NCBI GenBank assembly: GCA_028822935.1
Contig: JAPKCM010000003.1
Span: 1-64,000, forward strand
Length of the DNA stretch: 64,000 bases
From: Akkermansiaceae bacterium
GTDB taxonomy: Bacteria; Verrucomicrobiota; Verrucomicrobiia; Verrucomicrobiales; Akkermansiaceae
Reading direction: 5' to 3'
The notes below the pieces were generated by a model. It was not told the origin of the DNA. It did no database searches and saw only the letters and a program-made list of their open reading frames with translations. Made by a program: the position numbers and the translations under genes. The first letter of the stretch is position 1. Each line of letters opens with the position of its first letter. This document shows positions 50,801 through 61,730 of the stretch, one piece after another.

Positions 50801-51682
50801 TGCAGACTCCTCATCGAAGGCAGGGTCCTTCTTGAGTGACTTGACGAGAATTTCGTCTTCAGCAGCGTCGATGACCTCGATAGACTTCTGCCCAAGAGCA
50901 ACAAGTTGACGAACAACTCCAATGGAAAGTGGCTCATAAGCACGGGCGACGACGACATCACCATCCATTACATCCTCGAAAGCCATGAGGGAAGCGAGGG
51001 ACTCTTCGTCCATCTTTTCGCTGAGCTTGAGCTTCTGGATCTTGTAGAAGTTCTCAACCAATTGGCGCTCTTCGGGGTAGCCGAGAGCACGAAGGAAAGT
51101 AGTAGCAAGGAACTTACGACGACGACGACGGCGGTCGAGGTAGACATACATGAGGTCGTTCGTGTCGAACTGAACCTCGAGCCACGATCCGCGGTCTGGA
51201 ATGATGCGGAAAGAGTGAAGGATTTTACCATTCAGGTGAATTGACTTCTCGAAGCAGATACCTGGAGAACGGTGAAGCTGGGAAACGATCACACGTTCCG
51301 CGCCGTTGATCACAAAAGTGCCACGGCGGGTCATCATGGGAAGTTCACCCATGTAGACACGCTCTTTTTTCGTTCCTGTGTCATCCTTCAAGTTGAAGGT
51401 GACATAAAGTGCAGCGGAGAAAGTCTCGCCACTACGGAGGGAATCAAGTGCAGATGCTTTGGAATCCTCGATATCGTAGGAACCAAAAGCAAGTTCAATG
51501 GTGTCGTCGTAGCTTTTGATGGGAAAAACTTCTTGGAACACAGCCTGAAGGCCTGTTTCTGTGCGCTGGGCTGGCGGCACGTCTTTTTGCAGGAAGTCCT
51601 CGTAGGACTTGCTTTGCACCTCAATCAGGTTTGGAGGTTCGATGACCTCCTCAATAGTTCCAAAGTATTTTCGCTTCAACAT
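47810..51682 (-). CDS. rpoB: RNA polymerase subunit beta
   Basis: 1290 residues from the ATG at 51682 ([23 protein letters not shown]), which fits the family start; the frame is open to a TTG at 51766. Marks include the rifampicin-region [47 protein letters not shown] and [12 protein letters not shown]. The leader to rplL is nearly 200 bp and holds a GC-rich dyad near 51842-51857, a possible attenuation or processing site. Confidence 0.97.
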   Translation of the reverse strand: MLKRKYFGTIEEVIEPPNLIEVQSKSYEDFLQKDVPPAQRTETGLQAVFQEVFPIKSYDDTIELAFGSYDIEDSKASALDSLRSGETFSAALYVTFNLKDDTGTKKERVYMGELPMMTRRGTFVINGAERVIVSQLHRSPGICFEKSIHLNGKILHSFRIIPDRGSWLEVQFDTNDLMYVYLDRRRRRRKFLATTFLRALGYPEERQLVENFYKIQKLKLSEKMDEESLASLMAFEDVMDGDVVVARAYEPLSIGVVRQLVALGQKSIEVIDAAEDEILVKSLKKDPAFDEESALKDIYRKLRPGDPPTAANARALLKRLFFDPKKYDLTRVGRYKINQKLKIDVDPNERIMVGKDFLAAVQYILNLKKGEGVLDDIDHLGSRRVRAVGELLANQCRVGLARTERLVKERMTLFDVNIEGMTPQKLINPKALSAVVRDFFGRSQLSQFMDQTNPLAELTHKRRLSALGPGGLNRDRAGFEVRDVHTSHYGRICPIETPEGPNIGLINSMCTYARINEFGFIETPYRVVKKRKVTNTIEYLTADQEEGFLIAQASNPIDKKGAFLTERITARERGEFLEVDPDRVDYMDVSPKQLVSVAAGLIPFLEHDDANRALMGSNMQRQGVPLLVSDSPYIGTGLEEKAARDSRAVIVAEADGIIAASSAEYIITTKDGTLPVSEERFLSEPESIKSDPEKGIFVYPLRKFMRSNSGSCINQKPLVRSGQKIKNGDIIADGPNTQFGELALGANVLVAFMPWNGYNFEDAIVISERMVKDDIYTSIHISEFEAAARDTKLGPEEITRDIPNVGEEALKNLDHDGIVRIGAEVKPGDILVGKITPKSETELAPEERLLRAIFGEKAADVKDTSLRVPSGCTGIVQDIRIATHGMARRKELEADPAKLKKQLKKINDEHKKKKDQLTDQLTEKLSDILLGEKIPLDVVNAQSGEIIIPANRKITKTLLRKLASVYDHIEIDPSPIRNKILEIISGFESRFGELDGDRERRLDQLESGDEVDPGVVKEVKVFVAAKRKLSVGDKMAGRHGNKGVVAVIVPEADMPYLSDGTPVDICLNPLGVPSRMNVGQVLETHLGVAAKALGFKVATPIFDGIHEDKIWEYMSEAKKVEGFTWIGDGKDGSIAGKSTLYDGRTGDAIHQPVVVGIIYMLKLGHLVADKIHARAVGPYSLVTQQPLGGKAQYGGQRFGEMEVWALEAYGAAYTLQELLTVKSDDVQGRTRIYEAIVKGDNSLEAGTPESFNVLIKEMQSLCLDVKPGRSGKKAGAVEPSGDFSLDDLTI

Positions 51683-51876
51683 GATCTGATCCGGATAAGA
51701 GTTTTCGCCAGTCCTATATGGGGCTGACGATTGGGTTTTTGAATTGGCTTTCGCCGATGATTGCAATCCCGTTTGTATGCGGCACGAACGGAGGGAAACT
51801 TTTAGAAATCTAAATTCGCTTTCCTCCGACCGGGCCAGATCCGACTCGGGTGAGTCGAACCTGGGGGAAAGGTCGG

Positions 51877-52251
51877 TTACTTGAGCTCAACTTTGGCTCC
51901 AGCTGCCTCGAGCTTGCCCTTAGCGGTCTCAGCATCGTCTTTATTGGCACCTTCGATAACCGCTACTGGAGCGGACTCAACAAGCTTCTTGGCGTCTGCA
52001 AGACCAAGTCCGGAAGCAACTTCGCGAACAGCCTTAATAACGGCAATCTTGTTTCCACCAACTTCAGCGATGATGACGTCAAAGTTAGTCTTCTCTTCAG
52101 CGGGAGCCGCATCACCACCTGCGGGTGCTGCTGCTGCTGCAGGCGCTGCGGCGCTAACGCCCCATGCCTCTTCAAGGTGCTTAACCAATTCGGCTGCTTC
52201 CAATACGGAAAGTTTACCGAGCTCTTCTGCTATTTTTGTAATGTCTGACAT
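51877..52251 (-). CDS. rplL: Ribosomal protein bL12 (L7/L12)
   Basis: 124 residues: N-terminal dimerisation domain ([29 protein letters not shown]), an Ala/Pro/Gly hinge ([16 protein letters not shown]) and the factor-binding C-terminal domain [40 protein letters not shown]. It forms the ribosomal stalk with L10 and recruits GTPase factors. A hairpin precedes the start. Confidence 0.97.
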   Translation of the reverse strand: MSDITKIAEELGKLSVLEAAELVKHLEEAWGVSAAAPAAAAAPAGGDAAPAEEKTNFDVIIAEVGGNKIAVIKAVREVASGLGLADAKKLVESAPVAVIEGANKDDAETAKGKLEAAGAKVELK

Positions 52252-52276
52252 TGTATTTTTTTGTCGGTATCGTCGC

Positions 52277-52293
52277 GTCCGGAGCTTCCGGAC
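52277..52293. promoter_or_regulatory. Hairpin in the rplJ-rplL gap
   Basis: GTCCGGA-GCT-TCCGGAC, a perfect 7-bp stem with a 3-base loop, lies about 26 bases before the rplL start. A CCCAGCTGGG palindrome lies further upstream (52304-52313). In many bacteria this gap shapes L7/L12 output; whether that holds here is inference. Confidence 0.4.
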
Positions 52294-52398
52294 ATTTCAG
52301 ACCCCCAGCTGGGAGGCCGACGAGGAACCAGTTTTGTGTTTTCCAGGAATTCCCTCCCCCGTTAGACCGAGCTTGGGAAGACCATCCGTTCAAATTAT

Positions 52399-52908
52399 TT
52401 ACTCTTCGTTAAATTTCGCCTTGATGACGCGAGCGAGGCTAGTCGCCGGCTCGTTAATAACGCGAGCCAGCTGGGTGGCCGGTGCGTTGATGGTGGCGAG
52501 AAGCTGTCCGAGGAGAGCTTCGCGGGTTGGAAGAGCTGCCAGAGCCTTCACCTGCGCAGGATCAAGGACATCTCCATCGAGGATCCCTGCTTTGATCTCA
52601 GGCTTACTAAATTCCTTTTCGAAGTTTGCGACGACCTTTGCGACGGCGCAGACATCAGCATCTCCAGTAACGAAAGCGGTCTGACCCACGAGGCTCTCTC
52701 CGAGATCGGGGAGACCAGCATCAGCAAGGACGCGCTTCATAAAGGAATTCTTTGCCACGTGGCACTCGGCTCCATTTTCTTGAAGACGATTGCGAAGTTC
52801 ATCGAACTCAGAAACAGTCGTTCCTGTGTAGTCTACCACGAGCACGAAAGGAGAAACGTCAACGCGCTCCTTGATCTCATCGAGAATGTATTTCTTATCG
52901 GGATTCAT
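52399..52908 (-). CDS. rplJ: Ribosomal protein uL10
   Basis: 169 residues with the globular RNA-binding part (DEIKERVDVSPFVLVVDYTGTTVSEFDELRNRL, AKNSFMKRVL) and the C-terminal helix that docks L7/L12 dimers. Only 5 bases separate it from rplA, so the usual L10 autogenous leader is not present between these two genes. Confidence 0.96.
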   Translation of the reverse strand: MNPDKKYILDEIKERVDVSPFVLVVDYTGTTVSEFDELRNRLQENGAECHVAKNSFMKRVLADAGLPDLGESLVGQTAFVTGDADVCAVAKVVANFEKEFSKPEIKAGILDGDVLDPAQVKALAALPTREALLGQLLATINAPATQLARVINEPATSLARVIKAKFNEE

Positions 52909-52913
52909 GGTGG

Positions 52914-53618
52914 TTATTGCTTGGTGGTGTATAGGGCGGGATCGATGGTGATACCGGGAAGCATGGAAGCTGCTAAGGTGACAGAATTGATGTAGATTCC
53001 CTTAGCTGAAGCGGGCTTTGCCTTGACGATGCTATCGACGAGCGCAGCAACGTTTTCGCCAATTTGCTTAGCATCGAATGAAAGCTTACCGACAGCAGCG
53101 GCGATGTTACCACTTTTGTCAACTTTGTAGTCGATACGACCAGCCTTCACTTCGGAAATCGCGGCAGCGGGATCAGCGGTGACAGTGCCGGTCTTTGGAT
53201 TTGGCATCAAGCCACGTGGCCCAAGGACACGAGCAACCTTCCGCACTTCCGTCATGGCATCAGGAGTGGCAATGGCAACATCGAAATCGACCCAACCTTC
53301 TTGAACTTTCTTAATGAGATCTTCGTATCCGACTTCGTCAGCTCCGGCATCGGTAGCTGCCTTAGCGGCATCTCCAGTTGCGAAGACGATCACACGAACC
53401 TTCTTACCAGTTCCGTGTGGAAGGGGGACGCTTCCGCGAACCATCTGATCACTTTTACGTGGATCAACGCCAAGGTGGGCGGAGATGATCACGGTAGCGT
53501 CAAACTTAGGTGCGGGAAATTTCTTCAGCAGATCAACGGCTTCGTCGAGGGAATAACTTTTCCCTACTCCGACGAGAGCGGCGGCCTGCTCGTATCTTTT
53601 ACTTCTTTTACTACTCAT
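52914..53618 (-). CDS. rplA: Ribosomal protein uL1
   Basis: 234 residues with the L1 signature (FDATVIISAHLGVDPRKSDQMVRGSVPLPHGTGKK, RGLMPNPKTGTV). It binds 23S rRNA at the exit-site stalk and in other bacteria represses its own operon by binding mRNA. It lies between rplK (88-bp gap) and rplJ. Confidence 0.97.
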   Translation of the reverse strand: MSSKRSKRYEQAAALVGVGKSYSLDEAVDLLKKFPAPKFDATVIISAHLGVDPRKSDQMVRGSVPLPHGTGKKVRVIVFATGDAAKAATDAGADEVGYEDLIKKVQEGWVDFDVAIATPDAMTEVRKVARVLGPRGLMPNPKTGTVTADPAAAISEVKAGRIDYKVDKSGNIAAAVGKLSFDAKQIGENVAALVDSIVKAKPASAKGIYINSVTLAASMLPGITIDPALYTTKQ

Positions 53619-53706
53619 TGTTTTTTGCAGTGCAATCGGGCGGGAAAAATCCGGCCTCCTGCTATTTGGATTCCCCTACCCGATGCAGGCAGAGGTGAAA
53701 AATAAT

Positions 53707-54132
53707 CTAGCCTTCGATCTCAAGCCCCATCTGCATGGCGGTACCTGCGAGAATCTTAGCGGCTTGCTCGGGGTCGTTTGTGTTGAGATCAACAATCTTA
53801 CGATCGACAACTTCCATGAGCTGGGCTCTGGAAATCTTGCCAACCTTAATCTTATTAGGCTCACCGGAGCCAGACGCAAGACCGGCGGCCTTCTTCAAAA
53901 GAACGGCTGCAGGTGGCTGCTTGGTGACGAAAGTGAAACTCTTGTCCTTATAAACTGTGATGACAGTCGGAAGAAGGTCACCGGAAGACTGCTGAGTCGC
54001 GGCGTTGAATTCCTTACAGAATCCCATGATATTCACTCCGGCTTGGCCGAGTGCAGGACCAACTGGGGGAGACGGATTAGCTTGTCCTGCATTAATTTGC
54101 AGTTTCAGAACGGATGTTACTTCCTTGGCCAT
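53707..54132 (-). CDS. rplK: Ribosomal protein uL11
   Basis: 141 residues with the family start [35 protein letters not shown] and the C-terminal rRNA-binding domain. It forms the GTPase-associated centre. It follows nusG by about 105 bp. Confidence 0.97.
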   Translation of the reverse strand: MAKEVTSVLKLQINAGQANPSPPVGPALGQAGVNIMGFCKEFNAATQQSSGDLLPTVITVYKDKSFTFVTKQPPAAVLLKKAAGLASGSGEPNKIKVGKISRAQLMEVVDRKIVDLNTNDPEQAAKILAGTAMQMGLEIEG

Positions 54133-54237
54133 GATATTGAGGTGGTAGAGGTGGGTTGCCGGGAACGGCGAAGATCTAGAAGAGCGCTATTACGCGAAAT
54201 TTGGGTTTTGGCAAGAATTTGCGAGAAATTTGGGCTA

Positions 54238-54807
54238 TTAGGCCTTCTCAACCTGCCAGTATTCGAGTTCGACAGGGGTAGAACGACCAAAAATGGTAAC
54301 AGCAACACGGAGTTTGCCGCGCTCGGGATCAATTTCCTCGACAATTCCATTTTGACTTTCGAAGGGACCATCGGAGACTTTGACGGTATCGCCAACCTCG
54401 AATTCCATGGCGGGGCGGACTGCCCCTTCCCTTTCGTTGATTTGACCCAGCATGCTCTCGACCTCGCGAGCACGCATTGGAATCGGAAGATTTTTGCTTC
54501 CTGCGAAGCCGATCGATCCGTCGAGTTCCTGCATAAAGGACCATGTATCCTCGACCACATTGTTCTCAGGAGTGAGAAGATGCATGTTGACGATGACATA
54601 ACCGGGAAAGAACTTCTTCTTGCTCTCGGTTTTTTTACCAGCCCGGACCTCGGAAACCAATTCCGTAGGGACGAGAACCTGGAAAACCTTATCCGCCAAA
54701 TCTTCTGCCTCAACAACGCGCTCAATACGGGCTTTCACCCTCTGCTCCTGTCCGGAGAGAACGTGCACCACGTACCATTGGTCTTTAGGGGCGGGAATGG
54801 TGGGCAT
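54238..54807 (-). CDS. nusG: Transcription termination/antitermination factor NusG
   Basis: 189 residues from the ATG at 54807; an open frame to 54879 overlaps the secE end region and is not conserved. The NGN domain starts WYVVHVLSGQEQRVKARIE and has FFPGYVIVNM; the KOW domain is FEVGDTVKVSDGPFESQNGIVEEID. It couples RNA polymerase to Rho or ribosomes. It lies downstream of secE. Confidence 0.96.
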   Translation of the reverse strand: MPTIPAPKDQWYVVHVLSGQEQRVKARIERVVEAEDLADKVFQVLVPTELVSEVRAGKKTESKKKFFPGYVIVNMHLLTPENNVVEDTWSFMQELDGSIGFAGSKNLPIPMRAREVESMLGQINEREGAVRPAMEFEVGDTVKVSDGPFESQNGIVEEIDPERGKLRVAVTIFGRSTPVELEYWQVEKA

Positions 54808-54865
54808 AATTGTGAGGAAAAATATTAGGGATAAGAAAAAGGAAAATAATAGGCGAGGTCGTGAC

Positions 54866-55090
54866 TTAGACAACTTCACTAAGGAATCTGACAGCCTTTG
54901 TGTTGATCAGGTCCCACAGTCCGACGTAGGCAGCCATGAGGATAATCGCGATCAAGACCACCACTGTAGAATCAATAAGCTCTTTATACTTTTTGAAGCC
55001 TTTCACCTTGGGATCTGGATCCCAGGGCCATGAAGCTTTGCGCAGTTCGGCTTTTACTTCGCCGATGAATCTAAAGATTTTTTGAAACAT
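54866..55090 (-). CDS. secE: Preprotein translocase subunit SecE
   Basis: 74 residues with the amphipathic helix FRFIGEVKAELRKASWPW and one transmembrane helix (STVVVLIAIILMAAYVGLWDLI), the short bacterial SecE form. It clamps SecY in the translocon. It lies between tRNA-Trp and nusG in the common bacterial order. Confidence 0.93.
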   Translation of the reverse strand: MFQKIFRFIGEVKAELRKASWPWDPDPKVKGFKKYKELIDSTVVVLIAIILMAAYVGLWDLINTKAVRFLSEVV

Positions 55091-55109
55091 GATTTTTTTT
55101 AGTTGAAAG

Positions 55110-55185
55110 TGGCAGGACAGATAGGACTTGAACCTACAACCCTCGGTTTTGGAAACCGATGCTCTACCAATTGAGCTACTGTCCT
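55110..55185 (-). tRNA. tRNA-Trp (anticodon CCA)
   Basis: On the minus strand AGGACAG opens the acceptor stem, closed by CTGTCCT, then discriminator G and an encoded CCA. The D arm is AGCTCAATTGGTAGAGC, the anticodon loop is TTCCAAA, and the T arm is AGGTTCAAGTC. All arms pair. It sits between tuf and secE. Confidence 0.97.
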
Positions 55186-55307
55186 AGAACTTTTTCAAAG
55201 ATGAGTTTTGGAGGCGACTGAGGGGCAACCCCGCTAAGGGTGCCCCATTTTGAAACCAGCCAAAAAGAATTTTCGAGATAAATCCGTCTAATTCCTGAGT
55301 TGTGCAA

Positions 55308-56492
<1,185 letters not shown>

Positions 56493-56550
56493 TTTTTTGG
56501 ATTGGTTTAGTAGCTGGTTTCTTAGCTGGGTTGTCGTCTCGAAAATCTAC

Positions 56551-56625
<75 letters not shown>

Positions 56626-56729
56626 GATTTCAGTTGATTTTCGAAGCTTTCAGAAGCGGTTGGAAGGTGCGTGGAACCTTATTTATAATAGGTCCCACAA
56701 AGCCCGCCCCGATACCGGAAGCGAGCGGG

Positions 56730-56757
56730 AAGCTAGCAAAGACGACCCCTCTGTCAA
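56730..56757 (-). promoter_or_regulatory. Candidate promoter of the tRNA-Thr/tuf/ribosomal operon
   Basis: A consensus TTGACA (minus strand 56757-56752), a 16-bp spacer and TAGCTT (56735-56730) lie about 105 bp upstream of tRNA-Thr. The -10 is only a partial match. A TATTAT (56690-56685) closer to the tRNA is an alternative -10 without a clear -35. Confidence 0.4.
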
Positions 56758-56879
56758 AAGTATTTTGATAAGAATGTGAGATTGTTTGAAAGCCCTGTAT
56801 TTCCGGAGGTTTCGCCAATATTCTAAGCATCATCAAGGCCCTCATCATCTTGGTTCAGTTAAAGAGGGAGCAATTAGAG

Positions 56880-57695
56880 TCAAAGAGATTCACTTTCATC
56901 AGGATTATCGCACTTAATAAGTTCGGAAAAGCGCACAATTGATTTTGCCTTTCCTGATTCTTCATCAAGATCGACAATCACCCCACAAAGACGAACAGGG
57001 CCCTTGGCAACAGGAAAACGAGTGGGCAGTCCGGTTTTAAAACGCCAAACAACCGAGGGAAATTCACGGCCCAACACGGATTCATCAGGGCCGCACATCC
57101 CAGCATCAGTCAAATATGCCGTTCCTCCGGGAAAAATCGATTCATCTGCGGTTTGAACATGCGTGTGAGTGCCTACAACAAGGGAAACCTGACCATCGAG
57201 CGCCCTGCCCATGGCGATTTTTTCACTCGTCGCCTCGGCATGGAAATCGACAACGATCATCCGAACGCCCTCTTCCCGAAGGCGGGCAATTTCTTTATCA
57301 AGCATCGTGAAGGGGTTTTCCAGAGGTGGATTCATGAAGGTGCGGCCCATCGCATTGACTACTGCAACCTTTCCTTTCGCGGTCTCTAGCACGACCGAAC
57401 CGGCACCAGGCGCATCCTTTTCAAAGTTGATCGGACGCAACAGGCGAGGCTCCGTCGGAAAATACTCCTGAATCTCCCGTTGATCCCAAACGTGATCACC
57501 CGTGGTAATAACGGCAGCCCCGGCACGAAGCAGATCGATAGAGATCTTCGGGGTAATCCCCCGCCCTCCGGCAGCATTTTCGCCATTCACGATAATGAAT
57601 TCGATCTTATTCTCCTCCTTAATACGGGGAAGATTTCCAATCACCGCACTCCGCCCGGGCGAGCCCACTATATCTCCTAAAAATAAAATTCTCAT
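56880..57695 (-). CDS. ymdB: YmdB family metallophosphoesterase
   Basis: 271 residues from the ATG at 57695 (RILFLGDIVGSPGR); the frame is open to 57776 with non-conserved residues. Metal and catalytic marks are GDIVG, VNGENAAGG, TTGDHVWD, DFHAEATSEK and GTHTHVQTADE. YmdB of Bacillus hydrolyses 2',3'-cyclic nucleotides and affects biofilm fate. The role here is presumed from family. It is divergent from the amidase gene. Confidence 0.92.
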   Translation of the reverse strand: MRILFLGDIVGSPGRSAVIGNLPRIKEENKIEFIIVNGENAAGGRGITPKISIDLLRAGAAVITTGDHVWDQREIQEYFPTEPRLLRPINFEKDAPGAGSVVLETAKGKVAVVNAMGRTFMNPPLENPFTMLDKEIARLREEGVRMIVVDFHAEATSEKIAMGRALDGQVSLVVGTHTHVQTADESIFPGGTAYLTDAGMCGPDESVLGREFPSVVWRFKTGLPTRFPVAKGPVRLCGVIVDLDEESGKAKSIVRFSELIKCDNPDESESL

Positions 57696-57748
57696 TCTTG
57701 CGATTTTTTTACATTGTCCCCCACTCGGCGGCGCTCCTTCATTAGACC

Positions 57749-59041
57749 ATGAGCAGCGGAAAAGGGAAAACGCCATTTCGAATCGTCGTCATTTTACCAC
57801 TCCTCCTTCTGACGTTCGCCTTGGCCAGCTACTTTTGGCCTGATTCTCCCGGCGAAGATCATTCCTCAGAGCAGTCTGAGACCAATTTAGAGCCTCCTCT
57901 TTTGACTCCGTTCCCTCAAACTCTGGAGACGAAGAGTAAGACGACTGGACTTTTTGCTCCAGCCCTTTCCTCTCTCGGTCGACTCCCCGAGTGGTCTCAA
58001 CTCGATCGTTTTCAACAAACCATCACGCGTGAAGAATTTCTTCATCGGCTCGATACGATCTATTCCAAAAACGAAGGATGGAAACGCTGGATCGCCACCA
58101 ATGACAAACTGGCATTGATTAATACCGGGAATTCCGTCTATACCCTGAAATTCACGTCCGTCCCCCTCCGCTCCCCGGGAGCAATCTTTCCCTTTCAGAA
58201 AAAGTCCGACCTCACTCCTTTCAAGTCCCACCGTCTCACCGGACTCCACATCGCGATTGACCCGGGGCATATCGGTGGCGACTTTGCAAAAATCGAAGAG
58301 CGCAATCTGCGCTACGGTGATCACGAACCAATTCAGGAAGGAACGATGACCCTTCTTACCTCAACGCACCTAAAAGCTCTCTTGGAAGACCTTGGAGCAC
58401 AAGTCACTCTCGTCAGAAAAACGACAACTCCTGTGACCTCACTTCGTCCTCGCGACTTTACCGGGCGCGACCAAAAATCCGCCGAGAAACTCTTTTACCG
58501 CAGCGCCGAAATCCGGGCCCGCGCTGATCTTATCAACCAATCCATTCAGCCCGATCTTGTCCTCTGCCTCCACTTCAACGCTTCAGGATCCCCAGTCCCT
58601 CTTGCGGGCCAAAACTTCCACATCATTTTGAACGGAGCCTATCATCCTGCCGAGATTGCCCATCAGGACGAGCGCTTTGAAATGCTCCAGCACCTCCTCG
58701 CCGGAACGATTACCGAAGAGCTTCCTCTTGCCAAAAAAATCGCTGAGATCTTCGCCTCTCAAACCGGACTCCCTGCCTACGAGTATCGGCCAAACCACCC
58801 TTACGCCACCAAGCTCGCGCCCTACATCTGGGGACGCAACCTCCTCGCAAACCGGCTCTACCAATGCCCGGTCATTTTCATGGAACCTTACACCATGAAC
58901 AGCACGGACTTCATCGCTCGACACAAAGCGGGCGACTACGAAGGCCAGCGCTTGGTCGATGGAAAAATGCGCCTCTCGGTTTACCGCGAATACGCCAAGG
59001 CTTTAGCCGACGGAGTGGCGGCTTACTACCGGGAGCAATAG
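57749..59041 (+). CDS. Membrane-anchored Amidase_3 family N-acetylmuramoyl-L-alanine amidase
   Basis: 430 residues. One N-terminal transmembrane anchor (FRIVVILPLLLLTFALASYFW), a Pro-rich linker, a region of unknown fold (residues 60-155), and an amidase core with HIAIDPGHIGGD, a zinc Glu in IQEGTMTLL, LCLHFNAS and a C-terminal FMEPYTM. It should cut peptidoglycan stem peptides. It differs strongly from the LysM amidase at 9317 in anchor and length. Confidence 0.85.
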   Translation: MSSGKGKTPFRIVVILPLLLLTFALASYFWPDSPGEDHSSEQSETNLEPPLLTPFPQTLETKSKTTGLFAPALSSLGRLPEWSQLDRFQQTITREEFLHRLDTIYSKNEGWKRWIATNDKLALINTGNSVYTLKFTSVPLRSPGAIFPFQKKSDLTPFKSHRLTGLHIAIDPGHIGGDFAKIEERNLRYGDHEPIQEGTMTLLTSTHLKALLEDLGAQVTLVRKTTTPVTSLRPRDFTGRDQKSAEKLFYRSAEIRARADLINQSIQPDLVLCLHFNASGSPVPLAGQNFHIILNGAYHPAEIAHQDERFEMLQHLLAGTITEELPLAKKIAEIFASQTGLPAYEYRPNHPYATKLAPYIWGRNLLANRLYQCPVIFMEPYTMNSTDFIARHKAGDYEGQRLVDGKMRLSVYREYAKALADGVAAYYREQ

Positions 59042-59213
59042 AGTCTTACTTGATCAACTTGAGCATTTCTTCACCTCCCTTCTTTCCGACCCTGCCATTC
59101 CAAATTTCATTTCCGCAGTAGTGGTAAGGACGGTCTGAGCCAACCTTTTGCCATTCCTCAAAGAAACCTTTGCAGAAGTTGCTGATCCCCAAAAATATCT
59201 TATGCTCTGCCTC

Positions 59214-60029
59214 ATGAAGCCTTCACTGCTCATCGCCGGAGCCGGCTACCTTGGCTCCGAAATCGAACGGATCGCAGAGCCCCGTTACCAGGTCTACACC
59301 CTGACCAAATCCGGAACCGGAGGCTCCATGGTTTGTGACCTTTCAGACGATGCCGAAGTTGCTCGAATCGCCGTCACGATCCCCTCACCTGATCTCGTTA
59401 TTCACTGCGCTTCTTCCGGTCGGGGCGGCCCTAATGCTTACCGTGGCGTCTTCGTGAAAGGATGTCGCTCTCTCGCCGATCATTTTCCCAAAAGCCACCT
59501 CCTCTTCACTTCGAGCACCTCCGTCTACCACCAAACCGACGGATCCAACGTCACCGAAGACTCACTCACCGAACCTGAACGTGAAACAAGCCAACTCCTG
59601 TTAGGTGCCGAAAATATTGTTCTAAACCGAGGTGGAACCGTCGCGCGTCTTGCTGGAATTTACGGGCCGGATCGCTCAGTTGTTTGGCGCAAATTCCTTG
59701 CTAACGAGGCTTCCATTGAGGAAGATGGAAGACGCATCCTAAATCAAATCCACGTCATTGATGCCGCTCGAGCGGCCTTGTTCTTAGCAGAGCAAAAAAT
59801 GTCAGGCATTTTTAACGTGTCCGACAACACTCCATTGAGCCAATTGGAAACCTACCAAGGTCTCGCATCCCTTTTAGAGAAGCCCCTTCCCCCGACCGGA
59901 GAGAAGAAGACCTCCCGGAAACGAGCATGGACCCACAAACGAGTTATCAATGACAAGCTCACATCCCTCGGCTGGAAACCCACCTATCCCAGCTTCTTGG
60001 ACGCCGCCCGCGAGTTTGCTTCAAGCTAA
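59214..60029 (+). CDS. NAD(P)-binding epimerase/dehydratase-like protein (extended SDR)
   Basis: 271 residues from the ATG at 59214 (LLIAGAGYLGSEIERIA, a Rossmann GxGxxG). The strand DLVIHCASSGRG, LLFTSSTSVYH and the segment VARLAGIYGPDRSVV resemble extended SDR proteins such as YeeZ-type NAD-binding proteins. The canonical YxxxK pair is not clear (the Tyr is in SVYH), so an oxidoreductase assignment is uncertain. It converges with the pyrophosphatase gene. Confidence 0.78.
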   Translation: MKPSLLIAGAGYLGSEIERIAEPRYQVYTLTKSGTGGSMVCDLSDDAEVARIAVTIPSPDLVIHCASSGRGGPNAYRGVFVKGCRSLADHFPKSHLLFTSSTSVYHQTDGSNVTEDSLTEPERETSQLLLGAENIVLNRGGTVARLAGIYGPDRSVVWRKFLANEASIEEDGRRILNQIHVIDAARAALFLAEQKMSGIFNVSDNTPLSQLETYQGLASLLEKPLPPTGEKKTSRKRAWTHKRVINDKLTSLGWKPTYPSFLDAAREFASS

Positions 60030-60044
60030 GGAGAAAGAACGTGA

Positions 60045-61721
60045 TCAGGAATGACGCTTCCGTAAGGCCTCACAGACGGCCGGGAAAAGTTGCTTCTTCC
60101 GCGAAACGATCGCTGGCGCCGCGAATTCATTGTCTCCAATCCGCTCGAAGGGAAGCTTACGCAAAATGCTCTCCTCTCCCACCGCTAGCAACACGCTCTG
60201 GTGGCGGCTAATGTCCGTCACCAAAATGGCGCAAAGAGAATACGAGGCCAGCTCGCTCAATCGCGTTAATTCGGCAATCAACTCGTCCTGCTTCGAAGCC
60301 AGCCCTTTGAGACTCGTCTCTTCAACTTGGGACAAACTTAGGATCACCCCATCTTCCGAAAACTCTTTTCGGTCTGTCCCGACAATCGCCCTGGCATCGG
60401 CATTCACGAGAAGAGAGCCTGATGCAAAAAAGTCCTCCGCGAATTGATCCGGATCGACTTCCGCAAGCCCAGCAAGCCACGAAAGCAATTGTCGATCCAC
60501 ATCTGTCGTCGTGGGCGAAGTGAGATTCAAGGTATCAGACACAAGTCCCGCGCACAGAAGAATGGCAGTCGCGCAATCCGGCTCCAATCCTCTTTCGCGA
60601 AAGCGCCGCGCCACGATGGTCGACGAACTCCCGACAGGTTCATTGATGAAACGCACCGGTTCACGTGAGATGAGATCTCCAGAGAGCCTGTGGTGATCAA
60701 TAATCTCGACAACCTGGGCATCTTCCACGCCTCTGACCGCTTGAGAAAATTCATTATGATCCACCAGCGAAAGCCGCACCCGTGGAGGATCCACTAGATC
60801 CGACTTCGAAAACACACCACTCAGTCTTCGCGTCCCGGGTTCAACCACCGGGAAGAGATCCTGCGTCGAGCTTGCGATCCGTTTTGCAAAGCCTTCCGCC
60901 ACTTCATTGGAAGCCAAGCAGATGAAATCATCAGATAAAATGTTCCGCACCTTTCGCGCGCAGAGGGCGAGTTTCACCGCCGTCGCCGTGTCATGCGGAC
61001 TACAGAGAATCACCATTCCGGCTTCTTTCGCTTTTTGAGCCAGTTCAGCTTCAGGCTGATATCCACCTGTCACGAGCAACGCTCGCACCCCGTAATCAAA
61101 GGCCTGTTGATGAACATGCGGACGATCACCGCAAATCACGAGGTACTTGCTCACCGCGCCTTCTTCTTGAGCAGCCTTCAGCCTCTTCTCTACCGTGTTC
61201 TGACTGGATGCTCCCACCATCATGATGAGATCTTCTTCATCGCCAGGGAGAGTCGCCCCATTCTGGGAACCTGCACCCAAAGTCGCCGAAAGATTTTCCA
61301 GACTTGCATGCAGAAGCTTCACATTCCGACCGTCGGTAGCCGGAGGAAGAAGCAGCTGCAAGAGATCCAAAAAATGGAGAAGGCCACAAACTTCTCCACC
61401 ATTGTTGAGAACCGGTACGGAACGGATACTGTGGTCCACCATCAATCGGTAAGCCATGAGAAAGGTGTCATCCTGACGGACAGTCACCACGTTCTTACGC
61501 GAAATCGACCCTGCCGTCGGGCGGACGTCCTCGATTAACTTGGGGGCTTCCAGGCCCGCTTTTTCCAAAACAATTTTCACCCGTGGGGGAACCTCCCCGC
61601 AGCGCGCGGCTTCCACGTCCTCATCCCCCATTGCCCGCAGATAGGCCGCATGGCCCATCGCCGCACAAATAGCATCCGCATCCGGATTCTGATGCCCAAT
61701 CACATACCAGGGTTGAATCAT
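60045..61721 (-). CDS. Family II inorganic pyrophosphatase with CBS and DRTGG domains
   Basis: 558 residues. DHH fold with GHQNPDADAICAAM, DHNE, IIDHHRL, GSSSTIVARRF and the DHHA2 segment SRKKQLFP. A CBS domain pair (VRQDDTFLMAYRLMVDHSIRSVPVL and AIASSTQDLFPVVEPGTRRLSGVFSKSDLV) brackets a DRTGG region (around HQQAFDYGVRALLVTGG). This is the nucleotide-regulated CBS-PPase architecture, hydrolysing PPi with Mn or Co. It is followed by the membrane gene at 61731, which lies upstream on the same strand. Confidence 0.92.
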   Translation of the reverse strand: MIQPWYVIGHQNPDADAICAAMGHAAYLRAMGDEDVEAARCGEVPPRVKIVLEKAGLEAPKLIEDVRPTAGSISRKNVVTVRQDDTFLMAYRLMVDHSIRSVPVLNNGGEVCGLLHFLDLLQLLLPPATDGRNVKLLHASLENLSATLGAGSQNGATLPGDEEDLIMMVGASSQNTVEKRLKAAQEEGAVSKYLVICGDRPHVHQQAFDYGVRALLVTGGYQPEAELAQKAKEAGMVILCSPHDTATAVKLALCARKVRNILSDDFICLASNEVAEGFAKRIASSTQDLFPVVEPGTRRLSGVFSKSDLVDPPRVRLSLVDHNEFSQAVRGVEDAQVVEIIDHHRLSGDLISREPVRFINEPVGSSSTIVARRFRERGLEPDCATAILLCAGLVSDTLNLTSPTTTDVDRQLLSWLAGLAEVDPDQFAEDFFASGSLLVNADARAIVGTDRKEFSEDGVILSLSQVEETSLKGLASKQDELIAELTRLSELASYSLCAILVTDISRHQSVLLAVGEESILRKLPFERIGDNEFAAPAIVSRKKQLFPAVCEALRKRHS

Positions 61722-61730
61722 GACCGAAAT

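Noticed and set aside
55222-55246. GC hairpin between tuf and tRNA-Trp considered as a tuf terminator
   Set aside because: No T run follows on the minus strand, and the genes downstream form the usual co-transcribed series, so processing or attenuation is as likely.
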